In this document: piece by piece, positions 35,382 to 43,623 of the stretch | Layout of the letters: each line of letters starts with the position of its first letter | Numbering within the stretch: the first letter of the stretch is position 1 | NCBI GenBank assembly: GCA_021817045.1 | Contig: JAKAWG010000010.1 | Span: forward strand, 1-64,000 | DNA from: Acidobacteriota bacterium | GTDB taxonomy: Bacteria > Acidobacteriota > Terriglobia > UBA7540 | Length of the DNA stretch: 64,000 nucleotides | Reading direction: 5' to 3' | Made by a program: the position numbers and the translations under genes | The notes under the pieces: model-generated | Databases searched by the model: none | Told to the model about the DNA's origin: nothing | Seen by the model: only the letters and a program-made list of their open reading frames with translations

Positions 35382-36734
35382 ATGGCTGAGAAGTCCAAGC
35401 TTCCCCAATATCTCTCTCTATCGACGCCGGTGCCTGCTGCCAGCCGTGCGCCCTGGTACAAGAACACGTTCCCCACCTATATGGCAATTTTTCTGTGGGT
35501 AGGATTCTATTTGAAGCTGGCGGGGCCAACCATCGGCTACGCCAGCGTTGGCGTATGCCTATGGGGGCTGCTGGTGGCAGGAATTCTGTGTTTCGCGCTC
35601 TACTACTACGCTCCCGCGATGTTAGGCATGAAGACCGGGCGTCCGCTTTACGTCGTCGGCAGCTCCACTTTTGGGACCGCCGGCGGTTATCTTATGCCCG
35701 GCCTCTTGATGGGATTCCTGCAACTGGGTTGGGTGGCAGTGGCGACGGCAGTTTCCACCGACTTCATCATGGACGGGCTAAACAAGACCTCAAAGAGTCT
35801 CTCCATCTTAATTGCTTTAATCTGGGTCTACGTGTTGGCATGGATTGCGATCAAGGGAATCCGGTACGTGGCTAAAATGGCGCAGGTCTTTAATTGGGTT
35901 CCGCTGTTCATGCTTTTTGTTGTCTTCTGGGCCAACCGCAGCGGCATCGCGCGCTACCAACCCGCGCACCACGATCCTTTGACGGGGTTTTTGAGTGTCC
36001 TGACCATTGTGATCGGTTATTTCGCGACCGCCGGGGCGGCGGGCGCGGACTTTGGCATGAACAACCGCGACCGCCGGGATATTTTCTTAGGGGGAGCTTG
36101 CGGCATCGTGGGTGGGGTCGTTGTTGCCGGCGCGCTTCCTATGCTGTCCGTCGCGGGTTATCTCGGCAGAGGCGCCAGCCCCGTGAGCTACGATTACAGC
36201 GCCGCAATCTCCAGCGTAGGCGCTCTGGCGCCTATCATGTTTTTTCTCTTCGCAGCCGCTTCACTCGCTCCGACTTGTTTCTCCACCTTTATCGCCTCGA
36301 ACAGCCTGAGCACCATGCTTCCAAAGATTCCGCGCAGTGTCTCGACTCTGGTCGGAGTCAGCATCAGCGCGGTCCTCGCAATCACGGGCGTGGCCAATAA
36401 CGTGGTCGGGTTCTTCGTCATCGTCGGCGCGTCGTTCGGGCCGATCTGCGGCGCGATGGCGGCGGATTATCTCCTCGCAGGAAGGAGCTGGTCAGGCCCG
36501 CGCCTGGGAATCAATTGGGCTGGCTACGCTGCTTGGGCGGCCGGTTTTGTCGCGGGCATTCCCGACCACATTCCCGGAATTCCAGCCGCCTGGGTGAAGG
36601 CGGATAATCCCTCCGTGCTGTTCTCGTTTATCGTCGGGTTTGTAGTCTACCTGGTTCTGGCTAAGGCTGGAGCGCTGCCACCGGTGGCAGCGGAGCAGAT
36701 GGTACCCATCAGCAATGAGTCTCCCGCACTGTAG
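35382..36734 (+). CDS. NCS1-family nucleobase/cytosine-type permease
   Basis: Twelve or so hydrophobic helices. The N-terminal part has the NCS1-like opening WYKNTFPTYMAIFLWVGFY and GRPLYVVGSSTFG, and the middle contains the NNRDRRDIFLGG loop. Helices run through to LFSFIVGFVVYLVLAKAG. Family members import cytosine, purines, allantoin, hydantoins or thiamine precursors with Na+ or H+. No salvage enzyme lies beside it, so the substrate is open. The length (450 aa) is standard. It diverges from gcvT and is probably monocistronic; a partial palindromic repeat follows at 36761-36820. Confidence 0.8.
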   Translation: MAEKSKLPQYLSLSTPVPAASRAPWYKNTFPTYMAIFLWVGFYLKLAGPTIGYASVGVCLWGLLVAGILCFALYYYAPAMLGMKTGRPLYVVGSSTFGTAGGYLMPGLLMGFLQLGWVAVATAVSTDFIMDGLNKTSKSLSILIALIWVYVLAWIAIKGIRYVAKMAQVFNWVPLFMLFVVFWANRSGIARYQPAHHDPLTGFLSVLTIVIGYFATAGAAGADFGMNNRDRRDIFLGGACGIVGGVVVAGALPMLSVAGYLGRGASPVSYDYSAAISSVGALAPIMFFLFAAASLAPTCFSTFIASNSLSTMLPKIPRSVSTLVGVSISAVLAITGVANNVVGFFVIVGASFGPICGAMAADYLLAGRSWSGPRLGINWAGYAAWAAGFVAGIPDHIPGIPAAWVKADNPSVLFSFIVGFVVYLVLAKAGALPPVAAEQMVPISNESPAL

Positions 36735-36760
36735 GGTCCTTTAGTTCGAAGCGCGCTGCT

Positions 36761-36820
36761 TGGAGTACGGCGGCTTGCCGCCGCTCTGTGCCCACGAGCT
36801 TGCTCGCGGCCTGGAGTTTT
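36761..36820. repeat. Partial palindromic repeat, TGGAGTNCGGCGGC family
   Basis: TGGAGTACGGCGGCTTGCCG is followed by an inner GAGCTTGCTCGC palindrome and ends CTGGAGTTTTT. Compared with 18682-18798 the right arm is lost. It is placed just after the permease stop and may serve as its terminator. Confidence 0.5.
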
Positions 36821-36955
36821 TATATTTGTCAGGCCCGAAGGGCCGATCTACGCCAGCCCTGGGCAACGCCCAGGGTCAGCGGAGACGCTCCCCGAACCAT
36901 CCAGCCCCGAAAGGGCGGCCCAGACTCAATTCGAAGAAGGGTCAAACGCATTTCG

Positions 36956-37285
36956 CTACCGGCGCTTGGCATGCGGCTTCCCTTGATGTCGGGAGATGTA
37001 ACGAGCTGGTGTCGCGCTGCGCTTTTTCGGTGGCTGGGAAGGCTCCGGGGTGTCAGCCGCTGGCATCTTGGCGGCGACTTGATCAAATAAACTGGCGCGA
37101 TAGTCCGGAGACTTCTTCTTGCCTCCTTCACCGTGCCGAAAGGGATGCTCGGTGTGGCAGGTTTGGCAGACTACTTTTACAACCTCGCCGTTCACCATGC
37201 TAGCCACGGCATGGTTCAAAAGAAGGCGACACCTCGGGCAATAGTCATCGATCAAGTCGCCCAGACGTTTCTCGGAAGCCGTCAT
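36956..37285 (-). CDS. Small zinc-ribbon protein of unknown function (109 aa)
   Basis: Two CxxC knuckles, DDYCPRCRLLLNH and VVCQTCHTEHPFRHG, spaced about 20 residues apart, form a likely zinc ribbon in the first half. The second half (after about residue 55) is Lys/Pro/Ala-rich and probably disordered, ending in RHQGKPHAKRR, so nucleic-acid binding is possible. No signal peptide, so it is cytoplasmic. It stands alone between the permease and the glycosidase-like gene. Family not named. Confidence 0.7.
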   Translation of the reverse strand: MTASEKRLGDLIDDYCPRCRLLLNHAVASMVNGEVVKVVCQTCHTEHPFRHGEGGKKKSPDYRASLFDQVAAKMPAADTPEPSQPPKKRSATPARYISRHQGKPHAKRR

Positions 37286-37771
37286 TCAGGGCCCTTTCTC
37301 GAGCACGAGGATCATTGAGGCGATTATAACTCGTGACTAATGGAAATCAACGGCATCCTGCGGACTTGGCACTCGATCGATCTGACGTAGCGGCGCCTTC
37401 AAGCCGCCCTTTCGCCAACAAAGAGCCTCTACCTCAACATTGGCCGGCATGAGTTAGGCCCAATTGCTCCTCGACATTCTGGGGGATGAAAATTTTCTGT
37501 CTCATTTGTCTCACCTGTCTCCACGATCCCACTCTCGAAGCGTACAATTAGGGCTTGCAGGTGAACCGAACGTTGATATGGGAGGCCGAGAAGCTCGTGC
37601 GATAATACGCATAAAATGACCCACTTAACTGATAATAATGGACTTAAGCGAAATGAATTTATTGTTTCTTTCCCCCGGTGGCAAGCTTTGCCCATCCACG
37701 CCCAAGGGCGAGATCCCCGTGCCGCAGGAGTGCGAAAGAAACACCAAAAGAATGTTTAGGGGTCATCGATA
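37286..37771. other. Noncoding stretch upstream of leader element copy B
   Basis: About 490 bp without a supported gene. It holds half of a GTAGCG palindromic repeat at about 37387, the inverted GAGACA motif at 37497-37522, and AT-rich sequence around 37595-37670. The open frame on the minus strand is repeat-derived. The promoter for the zinc-ribbon gene should be near its left end. Confidence 0.4.
37497..37522 (-). repeat. GAGACA direct-repeat motif, copy 2
   Basis: On the minus strand: GGAGACAGG, TGAGACAAA, TGAGACAG. It matches the plus-strand copy at 23619-23644 at 24 of 26 positions by eye. Confidence 0.6.
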
Positions 37772-37945
37772 TAACTCATTGAAAACAAATGGCAATTAGC
37801 ACGAGCAATGACCAACAATCTCCTGGAGACCATCTAGGTCTATGATTATAAAGGAGTAATTAAAACAGATTGTTGGTCTATGATCGAAGTGATAGAAAAT
37901 ATGCAGGTTAACAGCAAATGGAGCGGAAAAAACCGAAATTGTTTG
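37772..37945 (+). promoter_or_regulatory. Conserved ~174-nt leader/promoter element, copy B
   Basis: Runs from TAACTCATTGAAAACAAATG to ACCGAAATTGTTTG and ends 20 nt before the ATG at 37966. ACCAACAATCT (37811-37821) and AGATTGTTGGT (37867-37877) form a perfect 11-bp inverted repeat, and between them AGACC/GGTCT forms a smaller hairpin. In copy A this inner hairpin has different bases but still pairs. TTGTTG with TAGAAA 17 bp further on could be a promoter. Same order, orientation and near-equal length as copy A at 23069-23240. Confidence 0.7.
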
Positions 37946-37965
37946 CGCGAAATGTGGGTTCTTAG

Positions 37966-40518
37966 ATGAGCCAGCTCAAGAGACGAGCCTTTCTGCAGCA
38001 CGCGCTGGCGGTGCCGGGTCTTGGCGCAGCAGCCAGGATCGCTTCTGCCGAGCCTGCGCCGCAGAAGCCAGAACCGCGCGACCCATCCGCTCTACCAGCG
38101 CGCGTCCCGAACGAATACACGCTGTTTCTGCCCGGCGAGCGCGAAGCCCTCGCGGACATTCCGCGCGCCGAAGCGATTGAAGGCCGCACGGTCCGAGCGC
38201 GGCACGGCTCCGAAAGCAAGACCATGCGCTCCGGCGAATCAATTGGCGGGTGGGAATTGCTGGCCGTAGTTCCCTGGCTAAACGGCGTGGCCACGGCCGT
38301 TTTTGAAAAACACGTCACTCACCAGGGGGCCATCGCCTTCATCACCGTCGCGGGGGAAATCGCTCGCGTCCCCAAGCGCATCGGCGATCTTTCCAAAATT
38401 CGTCCCCGATCTGTGGCCTCACCGCCTGGCCTTGATTTTACTCTCCCAGCCCGATACATTCCCGGACCGGACAACCTCGGCAATTACATCCTGAATTCCT
38501 CAGAAGACCCGAGCTACGAGAACATCGCTGCCCTCGGCCCGGAATTCATCGGTTGGATGCTGGTGGCCAATGAAGAAGCTGGGCCGGAAAAATCGCTTTG
38601 GCTCGAGGCCGATGGCACATCGCGGCAGTTTGGCGATAACCCGCAGTCGCTCTGGGCGCCGGACCTCACCGGAAGGCTCTTTGACCCGCACCGCTTCTTG
38701 CCCGGTGAATATCAGTATCAGTACGTCCACGGGTACAGCAAGCGCACGATGCTTGCGGGCTTCTTGCCGGCAGCGGACATCGGCGCGTGGAACCCGCATT
38801 ACAAAACAGGATACGAAGTGATGGTCCTGTTGCCGCCCGGCGGCGACGCGAAACCCATAGGCCGCGTGCGCGCGCAGCGCCTGCCGCAGCAAGGCCAGCA
38901 GGCTGAATCCACCGGCGATCCGCCTGCCTTTGAAAACCGCTATTGGAACTGTTCGCCCGAAGCGTTCTATTCGGCTCTTGCGGGAATTTGGAATCGCTGG
39001 CACGACTTCTTCAACCAGAAAATGCAGGTGGAAATTCCCGATGAGTGGCTCCTGGACGCTGCTCGCGCCGGGATCGTGATGTGCCGGTGCAGCTACCGCG
39101 GGCTGAATCCAACCTACCAGATCGGCGAAGGCGGTTACACCAAGATTCCCGAGCGCAGCCACGCGCTCTTTCCCGTGGCGCACTATGAGTTCGTCTGGGC
39201 GCACCAGCTCTGGAACCTGACTGAAGAAGTGGAGCCCTACTTCGAGCACTACCTTGAGAACTACATCCTTCCCGATGGCAATTTTCTTTACAACATGCAG
39301 GACCAAGTAGAAGCGCCGCTCAATGCCGGCGTGTTCCTGGAGAATTCGGCTCGCGCTTACGACTACACCCATGATCTGGATGCGCTGAAGCGGCGGCTGC
39401 CCACGCTGCGGCGGATGATCGACTTTGTCGTGAAGCGCTACGAATACTCGAAGCGATCTTTCCCGCCGAGCGACCCGCGCCACGGGCTGATCTGGGGATC
39501 ACCGGAAGCCGACAACGGCGAGCCGGACAATGACTTTCCGGAATCCCACCCTTATTACTATCAGAACGCTTCCTGGACGTGGCGCGGCCTGCACGAGCAC
39601 GCGCGCTCGCTGGCGCTCGCCGCCAGTGAAAATGGGGACGATGACTTGCGGCGAGAATCTGCCAGGATGGCTTCGCTTGCGGCTGAAATGCGGGCGAACA
39701 TCGAGCGTTCCCTGGGCACAGCGCTTGCGGCGCGAAATCCGGCGATGAAGGCGGCTGGGATCACGCCCTTCACACCGTTCGACACCAAACGCCAACCCAC
39801 CGAACTTTCGAGTTACGAAAATCACCGTTACATGATGGACTGGTGGACGAGCGATTGGGGCGATCCGGCGCTGGATGAAGGTCACTTCAAGCATCGGCTG
39901 ATTGCGGGCGAGCAGATTCTCGGCATGAATACGGACGGCGATTATCCTCGCACGTCGAATTTCATGTCTCACGGGACGCTCGCCGGGCGCATCCGCCAGG
40001 AAGACTATCGCCCATTTTTGCTCACGCTCTACGCTCTTTGTTGCTACACGATGGATTCCGGCAGCCGGTATTCGCCGGAAGATGCGTTTTTGCCGGGAGG
40101 TTATCCCGGAGAAGGCAGTCCATACGGCTGGTCTGCGGTGGTGAATAGCGAGCTTCAGCCGGCGCTGGGCCTGCGATGGCTATTGTGTTATGAAGAGCAC
40201 GACCGCGATGTGGTTCACTTGCAAAAGACCGCGCCGAAGCACTGGTTCGCGGCGGGAGAAATGATCCGGGTCGCGCACTGTCCTACGCGTTTCGGGCCGC
40301 TGAGCTGGACTACGGTTTCAGAGAAGCAAGGAAGAGCGCGATGGCGCGTGCGGATTGAGTGTGAGAAACCTTTCGCCGCCGAACTCGTTGTTCACATCCA
40401 TGCTCCGGATCGCAAGCCCCTTGCGAGCACCTCGCTCGGGCGATTGGAAAGCGACCGCGTCGTACTGCCGGCCGCAACGCTTGCCGGGAAGAAGGAAATC
40501 GAGCTTGAAATCACGTAG
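37966..40518 (+). CDS. Tat-exported six-hairpin glycosidase-like protein (850 aa)
   Basis: The N-terminus has a twin-arginine pattern (LKRRAFLQHALAVPGLGAAA), so it is exported folded. Residues about 30-330 are beta-rich. From about 350 an alpha/alpha toroid begins (WLLDAARAGIVMCRCSYRG, HYEFVWAHQLWNLTEEVEPYFEHYLENY, YDYTHDLDALKRRLPTLRRMIDFV), the fold of GH15/65/94/95/127-like enzymes. Acidic candidates such as IWGSPEADNGEPDNDFPESHPYY lie at a position often used for catalysis, but I cannot assign a family or the acid/base pair. A small beta-domain ends the protein. The ATG has no good Shine-Dalgarno, and the leader element at 37772-37945 sits just upstream, so unusual translational control is possible. 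Confidence 0.7.
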   Translation: MSQLKRRAFLQHALAVPGLGAAARIASAEPAPQKPEPRDPSALPARVPNEYTLFLPGEREALADIPRAEAIEGRTVRARHGSESKTMRSGESIGGWELLAVVPWLNGVATAVFEKHVTHQGAIAFITVAGEIARVPKRIGDLSKIRPRSVASPPGLDFTLPARYIPGPDNLGNYILNSSEDPSYENIAALGPEFIGWMLVANEEAGPEKSLWLEADGTSRQFGDNPQSLWAPDLTGRLFDPHRFLPGEYQYQYVHGYSKRTMLAGFLPAADIGAWNPHYKTGYEVMVLLPPGGDAKPIGRVRAQRLPQQGQQAESTGDPPAFENRYWNCSPEAFYSALAGIWNRWHDFFNQKMQVEIPDEWLLDAARAGIVMCRCSYRGLNPTYQIGEGGYTKIPERSHALFPVAHYEFVWAHQLWNLTEEVEPYFEHYLENYILPDGNFLYNMQDQVEAPLNAGVFLENSARAYDYTHDLDALKRRLPTLRRMIDFVVKRYEYSKRSFPPSDPRHGLIWGSPEADNGEPDNDFPESHPYYYQNASWTWRGLHEHARSLALAASENGDDDLRRESARMASLAAEMRANIERSLGTALAARNPAMKAAGITPFTPFDTKRQPTELSSYENHRYMMDWWTSDWGDPALDEGHFKHRLIAGEQILGMNTDGDYPRTSNFMSHGTLAGRIRQEDYRPFLLTLYALCCYTMDSGSRYSPEDAFLPGGYPGEGSPYGWSAVVNSELQPALGLRWLLCYEEHDRDVVHLQKTAPKHWFAAGEMIRVAHCPTRFGPLSWTTVSEKQGRARWRVRIECEKPFAAELVVHIHAPDRKPLASTSLGRLESDRVVLPAATLAGKKEIELEIT

Positions 40519-40554
40519 CGGCACAACCTTAAGTGCTGGCACAGCCGCCCAGGT

Positions 40555-40651
40555 CTGTCATGCTGAGCTCCGCGAAGCATCCCGGCATTTAGAACGGGGC
40601 AAATACTGGGATTCTTCGTCGTCCCGCCGCGTCGGGACTTCTCAGAATGAC
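40555..40651. repeat. Dispersed repeat (TGTCATGCTGAGC ... GACTTCTCAGAATGAC)
   Basis: Begins CTGTCATGCTGAGCTCCGCG AAGCATCC and closes with GGGACTTCTCAGAATGAC, with an internal GGGATTCTTCGTCG. Partial relatives lie at 2379-2474, 23722-23760 and 25680-25757. It separates the convergent glycosidase-like and purM genes. Confidence 0.55.
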
Positions 40652-40732
40652 GCCCCCAGCAAGTTTTTCAACAAACTGAGAAGGAAAAAATTCAACGCCG
40701 TCGGTCATGCCGATTTGTGCTGCTTCAAAACA

Positions 40733-41827
40733 TCAGCGATCGGGTTGGAAGGCGTCGTCGCAGCCGATCAGCCGGAACTGCGGAAGCCAGACGCGCTTCA
40801 TTTCGTCCTTCACCGCACGCCCGATCACGTGGCTTTCCACGCCGTGCTCAGCGGCAATCGTCTGAACGCGCGGAGCGTCGTCCGGGGGAACAACCACGCA
40901 GAAGCCGATTCCCATGTTATAGGTGAAGAACATCTCCTCGTCACTTACCTGCCCGTATTTTTGGATGAGCTGGAAGACGGGCTGAGGCTCAGGCAGATGA
41001 TCCAGCACGTATCCGGCGGGCGAGTCCGCGCGAGAGAGGTTGAGGAAGCCGGTGCTCGTGATGTGGGCGAGGGCTTTCACGCGCACGCCAGCGCGGAGCA
41101 TGGCTCGCACTTCCTTCACGTAAATGCGCGTGGGTTCGAGAAGTTCCTCGCCGATCGTCCGCCCGAGTTCCGCACAATGGCGGTCCGGCGCCCAACCGAG
41201 CTTGGTGAAGAAGATGCGGCGGGCGAGGGTGAGGCCGTTCGAGTGAATGCCCGAAGAGCGCAGGCCCACGATGACGTCGCCCTCCGCGGTGTCCTTGCCG
41301 GTGAGGATGTGATCGAGCGGCACTTGCCCCACACAGCTTCCTACCAGGTCAAAGGCCCAGCCTTTGCGCACTCCATGGATTATTTCTGTAACCTGCGCGA
41401 TTTCTCCGCCAGGGATCGTTACGCCCGCCATCTCTGCTCCCCGGTAAAGGCCCTTCGCAATCGGCTCCAGGAGCTCGCGGCGAGGTTCTTCGACCGCAAG
41501 GTAATCGAGCATGGCCAACGGCTCGGCTCCCACGCAGAGCACGTCGTTCACGTTCATCGCCACGCAATCAATGCCGATGGTGTCGTACTTGCCGAGCATC
41601 TCCGCGATCATGATCTTCGTGCCCACGCCGTCGGCGGAGAGGGCGAGTCCCACGCCGTTGCCGATGTCGATGACATTCGCAAAATAGCCGAGGGGCAGGA
41701 CAACCCTTCCGTGACCTGGCCGAAGCGCGAAGGTGCGCTCGACCCAGTGAGTAAGGAGGGGCATGGCTTCTTCTTGCTTTTCGCTGTCCACGCCTGCCGA
41801 TTTGTAGGTCAACGGTCCTTCCGTCAT
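40733..41827 (-). CDS. purM: Phosphoribosylformylglycinamidine cyclo-ligase (AIR synthetase)
   Basis: Closes the imidazole ring in de novo purine synthesis, forming AIR from FGAM with ATP. PurM blocks are complete: LSADGVGTKIMIAEMLGKYDTIGIDCVAMNVNDVLCVGAEPL near residues 84-125, the GGEIAQ loop, and VIVGLRSSGIHSNGLTLARR. The product of 364 residues is near the family's usual 345-350. Cytoplasmic. It is convergent with the glycosidase-like gene and diverges from the alcohol dehydrogenase (180 bp apart). No other pur gene is in the window. Confidence 0.95.
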   Translation of the reverse strand: MTEGPLTYKSAGVDSEKQEEAMPLLTHWVERTFALRPGHGRVVLPLGYFANVIDIGNGVGLALSADGVGTKIMIAEMLGKYDTIGIDCVAMNVNDVLCVGAEPLAMLDYLAVEEPRRELLEPIAKGLYRGAEMAGVTIPGGEIAQVTEIIHGVRKGWAFDLVGSCVGQVPLDHILTGKDTAEGDVIVGLRSSGIHSNGLTLARRIFFTKLGWAPDRHCAELGRTIGEELLEPTRIYVKEVRAMLRAGVRVKALAHITSTGFLNLSRADSPAGYVLDHLPEPQPVFQLIQKYGQVSDEEMFFTYNMGIGFCVVVPPDDAPRVQTIAAEHGVESHVIGRAVKDEMKRVWLPQFRLIGCDDAFQPDR

Positions 41828-42006
41828 CGGATCACCTCTGGGGGAAATTCAATTTTCCGAAGCGCTCTTTCTTTGCATCCCTCAATGGTAGCGCATCTGG
41901 CCACTCGCCATTTTAGCTCGGCGCGAGCCCGCCTTTGCACTTTCAACCGATCGTGGCGTAAATTCACTTGGCTATCCCTAAGCGGCCGATGGAGTGAGTA
42001 TCTCGA

Positions 42007-43059
42007 ATGATCGCTCTGGTTCATTACAAATTGGCAAAAGGTGGGGTGGAGTTACGAGAAGTTCCGCGCCCCCTCGATCTTGCGAAGGATGAAGTGCTGC
42101 TGGCAAGTCGGGGAGTGGGAGTCTGCGGCAGCGACTTACATCAATGGCACAATACGCAAAGCTGGAACGTGAATGTGCCCGTCATTCTCGGGCACGAGTT
42201 TTGCGGCGTTGTCGCGGAATGCGGCCAGGACGTGCGGGAATTCAAGGCGGGCGACCGCGTGGCTTGCGAGACGGCGGCGCGCATCTGCGGGCGCTGCGTT
42301 TATTGCCGAAGCGGAGAATATAACCTTTGCCCGCAGAGGCTGGGTTTTGGTTACGGTGTGGACGGGGCGATGGCCGAGTACGTAAAAGTGCCCGCCCGCT
42401 GCCTTCACCATTTGCCGGCTTCCGTGTCATTTGTTAAGGCAGCGCTTACTGAGCCGTGCTGCGTGGCTTTCAACGCCACCTGCACGAAGACGCAAATCCG
42501 CCCGGGCGACAACGTCCTTGTCTTAGGCCCGGGCACGATCGGTTTGTTGTGTCTCGTGTTTGCCAAGCTGGCGGGAGCCGCGACGCTGGGAATTACCGGG
42601 CTTCCACAAGACAGACAACGGCTGGAGCTGGCTCGGTCGCTGGGCGCAACCTACGTTCTGACCGAAACGACGAACGAGAGCCTGCAAACCATCCGCAGCA
42701 CAGGCGACGGGCTGGGAATGGACGTGGTGATCGACGCAACCGGCTATTCCGCCGCGCTGCAATTTGCACTTGCCGCCGTCCGTCCGGGTGGTCAGATCAC
42801 GAAAGTCGGCTGGGGCGCGGAGCCGCTCCAGTTTTCGCTGGATCCAATTGTGCAGAAGGCGGCGCGAATCCAGGGGAGCTTCAGCCATAATTATCCCATT
42901 TGGGAACGAGTGATCGGCCTGGTCGCCTCCGGCCTGTTCGATCCGACTCCGCTTATTGGCCGCGTCGAGCCGCTTGAGAACTGGAAAGTGTGCTTCGAGG
43001 AAATGAGCTCGGGGCAAGTCGTCAAGGATATTCTTCGCCCCGCGCCAGAGGGGAGCTAG
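42007..43059 (+). CDS. Zinc-dependent medium-chain alcohol/polyol dehydrogenase
   Basis: NAD(P)-dependent oxidoreductase of the MDR superfamily. Catalytic zinc ligands: Cys in GVCGSDLHQWHN, then His-Glu in LGHEFCGVV. The structural zinc loop has four cysteines (CGRCVYCRSGEYNLC, with one earlier Cys). The Rossmann fold is marked by VLVLGPGTIGLLCLVFAKLAG. The pattern is closest to sorbitol/threonine-dehydrogenase-like members; the substrate is probably a sugar alcohol or threonine-type alcohol but cannot be fixed. 350 residues is typical. It stands alone upstream of the tmRNA gene on the opposite strand. Confidence 0.88.
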   Translation: MIALVHYKLAKGGVELREVPRPLDLAKDEVLLASRGVGVCGSDLHQWHNTQSWNVNVPVILGHEFCGVVAECGQDVREFKAGDRVACETAARICGRCVYCRSGEYNLCPQRLGFGYGVDGAMAEYVKVPARCLHHLPASVSFVKAALTEPCCVAFNATCTKTQIRPGDNVLVLGPGTIGLLCLVFAKLAGAATLGITGLPQDRQRLELARSLGATYVLTETTNESLQTIRSTGDGLGMDVVIDATGYSAALQFALAAVRPGGQITKVGWGAEPLQFSLDPIVQKAARIQGSFSHNYPIWERVIGLVASGLFDPTPLIGRVEPLENWKVCFEEMSSGQVVKDILRPAPEGS

Positions 43060-43169
43060 TGTCGCGTCGCATAAACGCGCCTAACAAGCAGGCTATCATT
43101 CCGAGCACGGCGAGGTATCTGTTTGTGGGCGGGGGCTGGAAACAAAGCAGATCAAGCGAAGATCTTCTT

Positions 43170-43541
43170 GGTGGAGGCGGGGGGAGTTGAACCCCCGTCC
43201 GAAAAGCCTAACGGCTGGAAGACTACATGCTTAGACCGTTCGCTCGAAAGATTCGTCAGCGGCTCTCAGGAACGGACAAGAACGAACCGCCGACTAGCCT
43301 GATCCTCTTCCGTCGCCGGAAGAGATTCACCCCCTGGTTTCAGGCGGCAACCAAAGAGCTAGCCCGCTACATCGACATCTTTCTCCGCCCGGCGGGCCGG
43401 ACGAAGAAGACGCGCTACCTAATTAGGCAGCGAGAGCAAACTGCGTGTTGGCAGTTGTCTTGTTCCACTCCGATCACGGGTGGTGTGGCCCCCGGCATGC
43501 CTTCCAGGCGTAACAGCTTCCGTCGAAACCGGTACACCCCC
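43170..43541 (-). ncRNA. ssrA: Transfer-messenger RNA (tmRNA)
   Basis: Rescues stalled ribosomes by trans-translation. The 5' end GGGGGTGTACCGG can pair with CGCCTCC before the encoded 3' CCA (43172-43170), and the T-arm GGGGGTTCAACTCCCCC is intact. The tag frame runs from 43452 to 43423: GCC AAC ACG CAG TTT GCT CTC GCT GCC TAA, giving ANTQFALAA with the usual ALAA degron end. About 372 nt, one-piece type. A promoter lies directly upstream. Apparent open frames on both strands here are not genes. Confidence 0.96.
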
Positions 43542-43548
43542 TTTAAAT

Positions 43549-43579
43549 ATTGTACATGTGGGCCAGACTTGTTTGTCAA
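43549..43579 (-). promoter_or_regulatory. ssrA sigma-70-type promoter
   Basis: On the minus strand a consensus -35 TTGACA (43579-43574) and a -10 TACAAT (43554-43549) are separated by 19 bp; the -10 box ends seven bases before the predicted tmRNA 5' end at 43541. Confidence 0.8.
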
Positions 43580-43623
43580 GCCGTAGTCGGGTGGTGCGAG
43601 CACGCGCGAAGAATGCGCTCAAT

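Noticed and set aside
35155..35529. Long N-terminal extension of gcvT
   Set aside because: The extra 125 residues do not resemble the family and would overlap the divergent permease gene.
40355..42010. A 551-codon plus-strand frame
   Set aside because: Antisense to purM and running into the end of the glycosidase-like gene; no recognisable domain.
43415..43603. Short open frames over the tmRNA gene
   Set aside because: The region folds as tmRNA with acceptor stem, T-arm and tag frame, so these frames are accidental.
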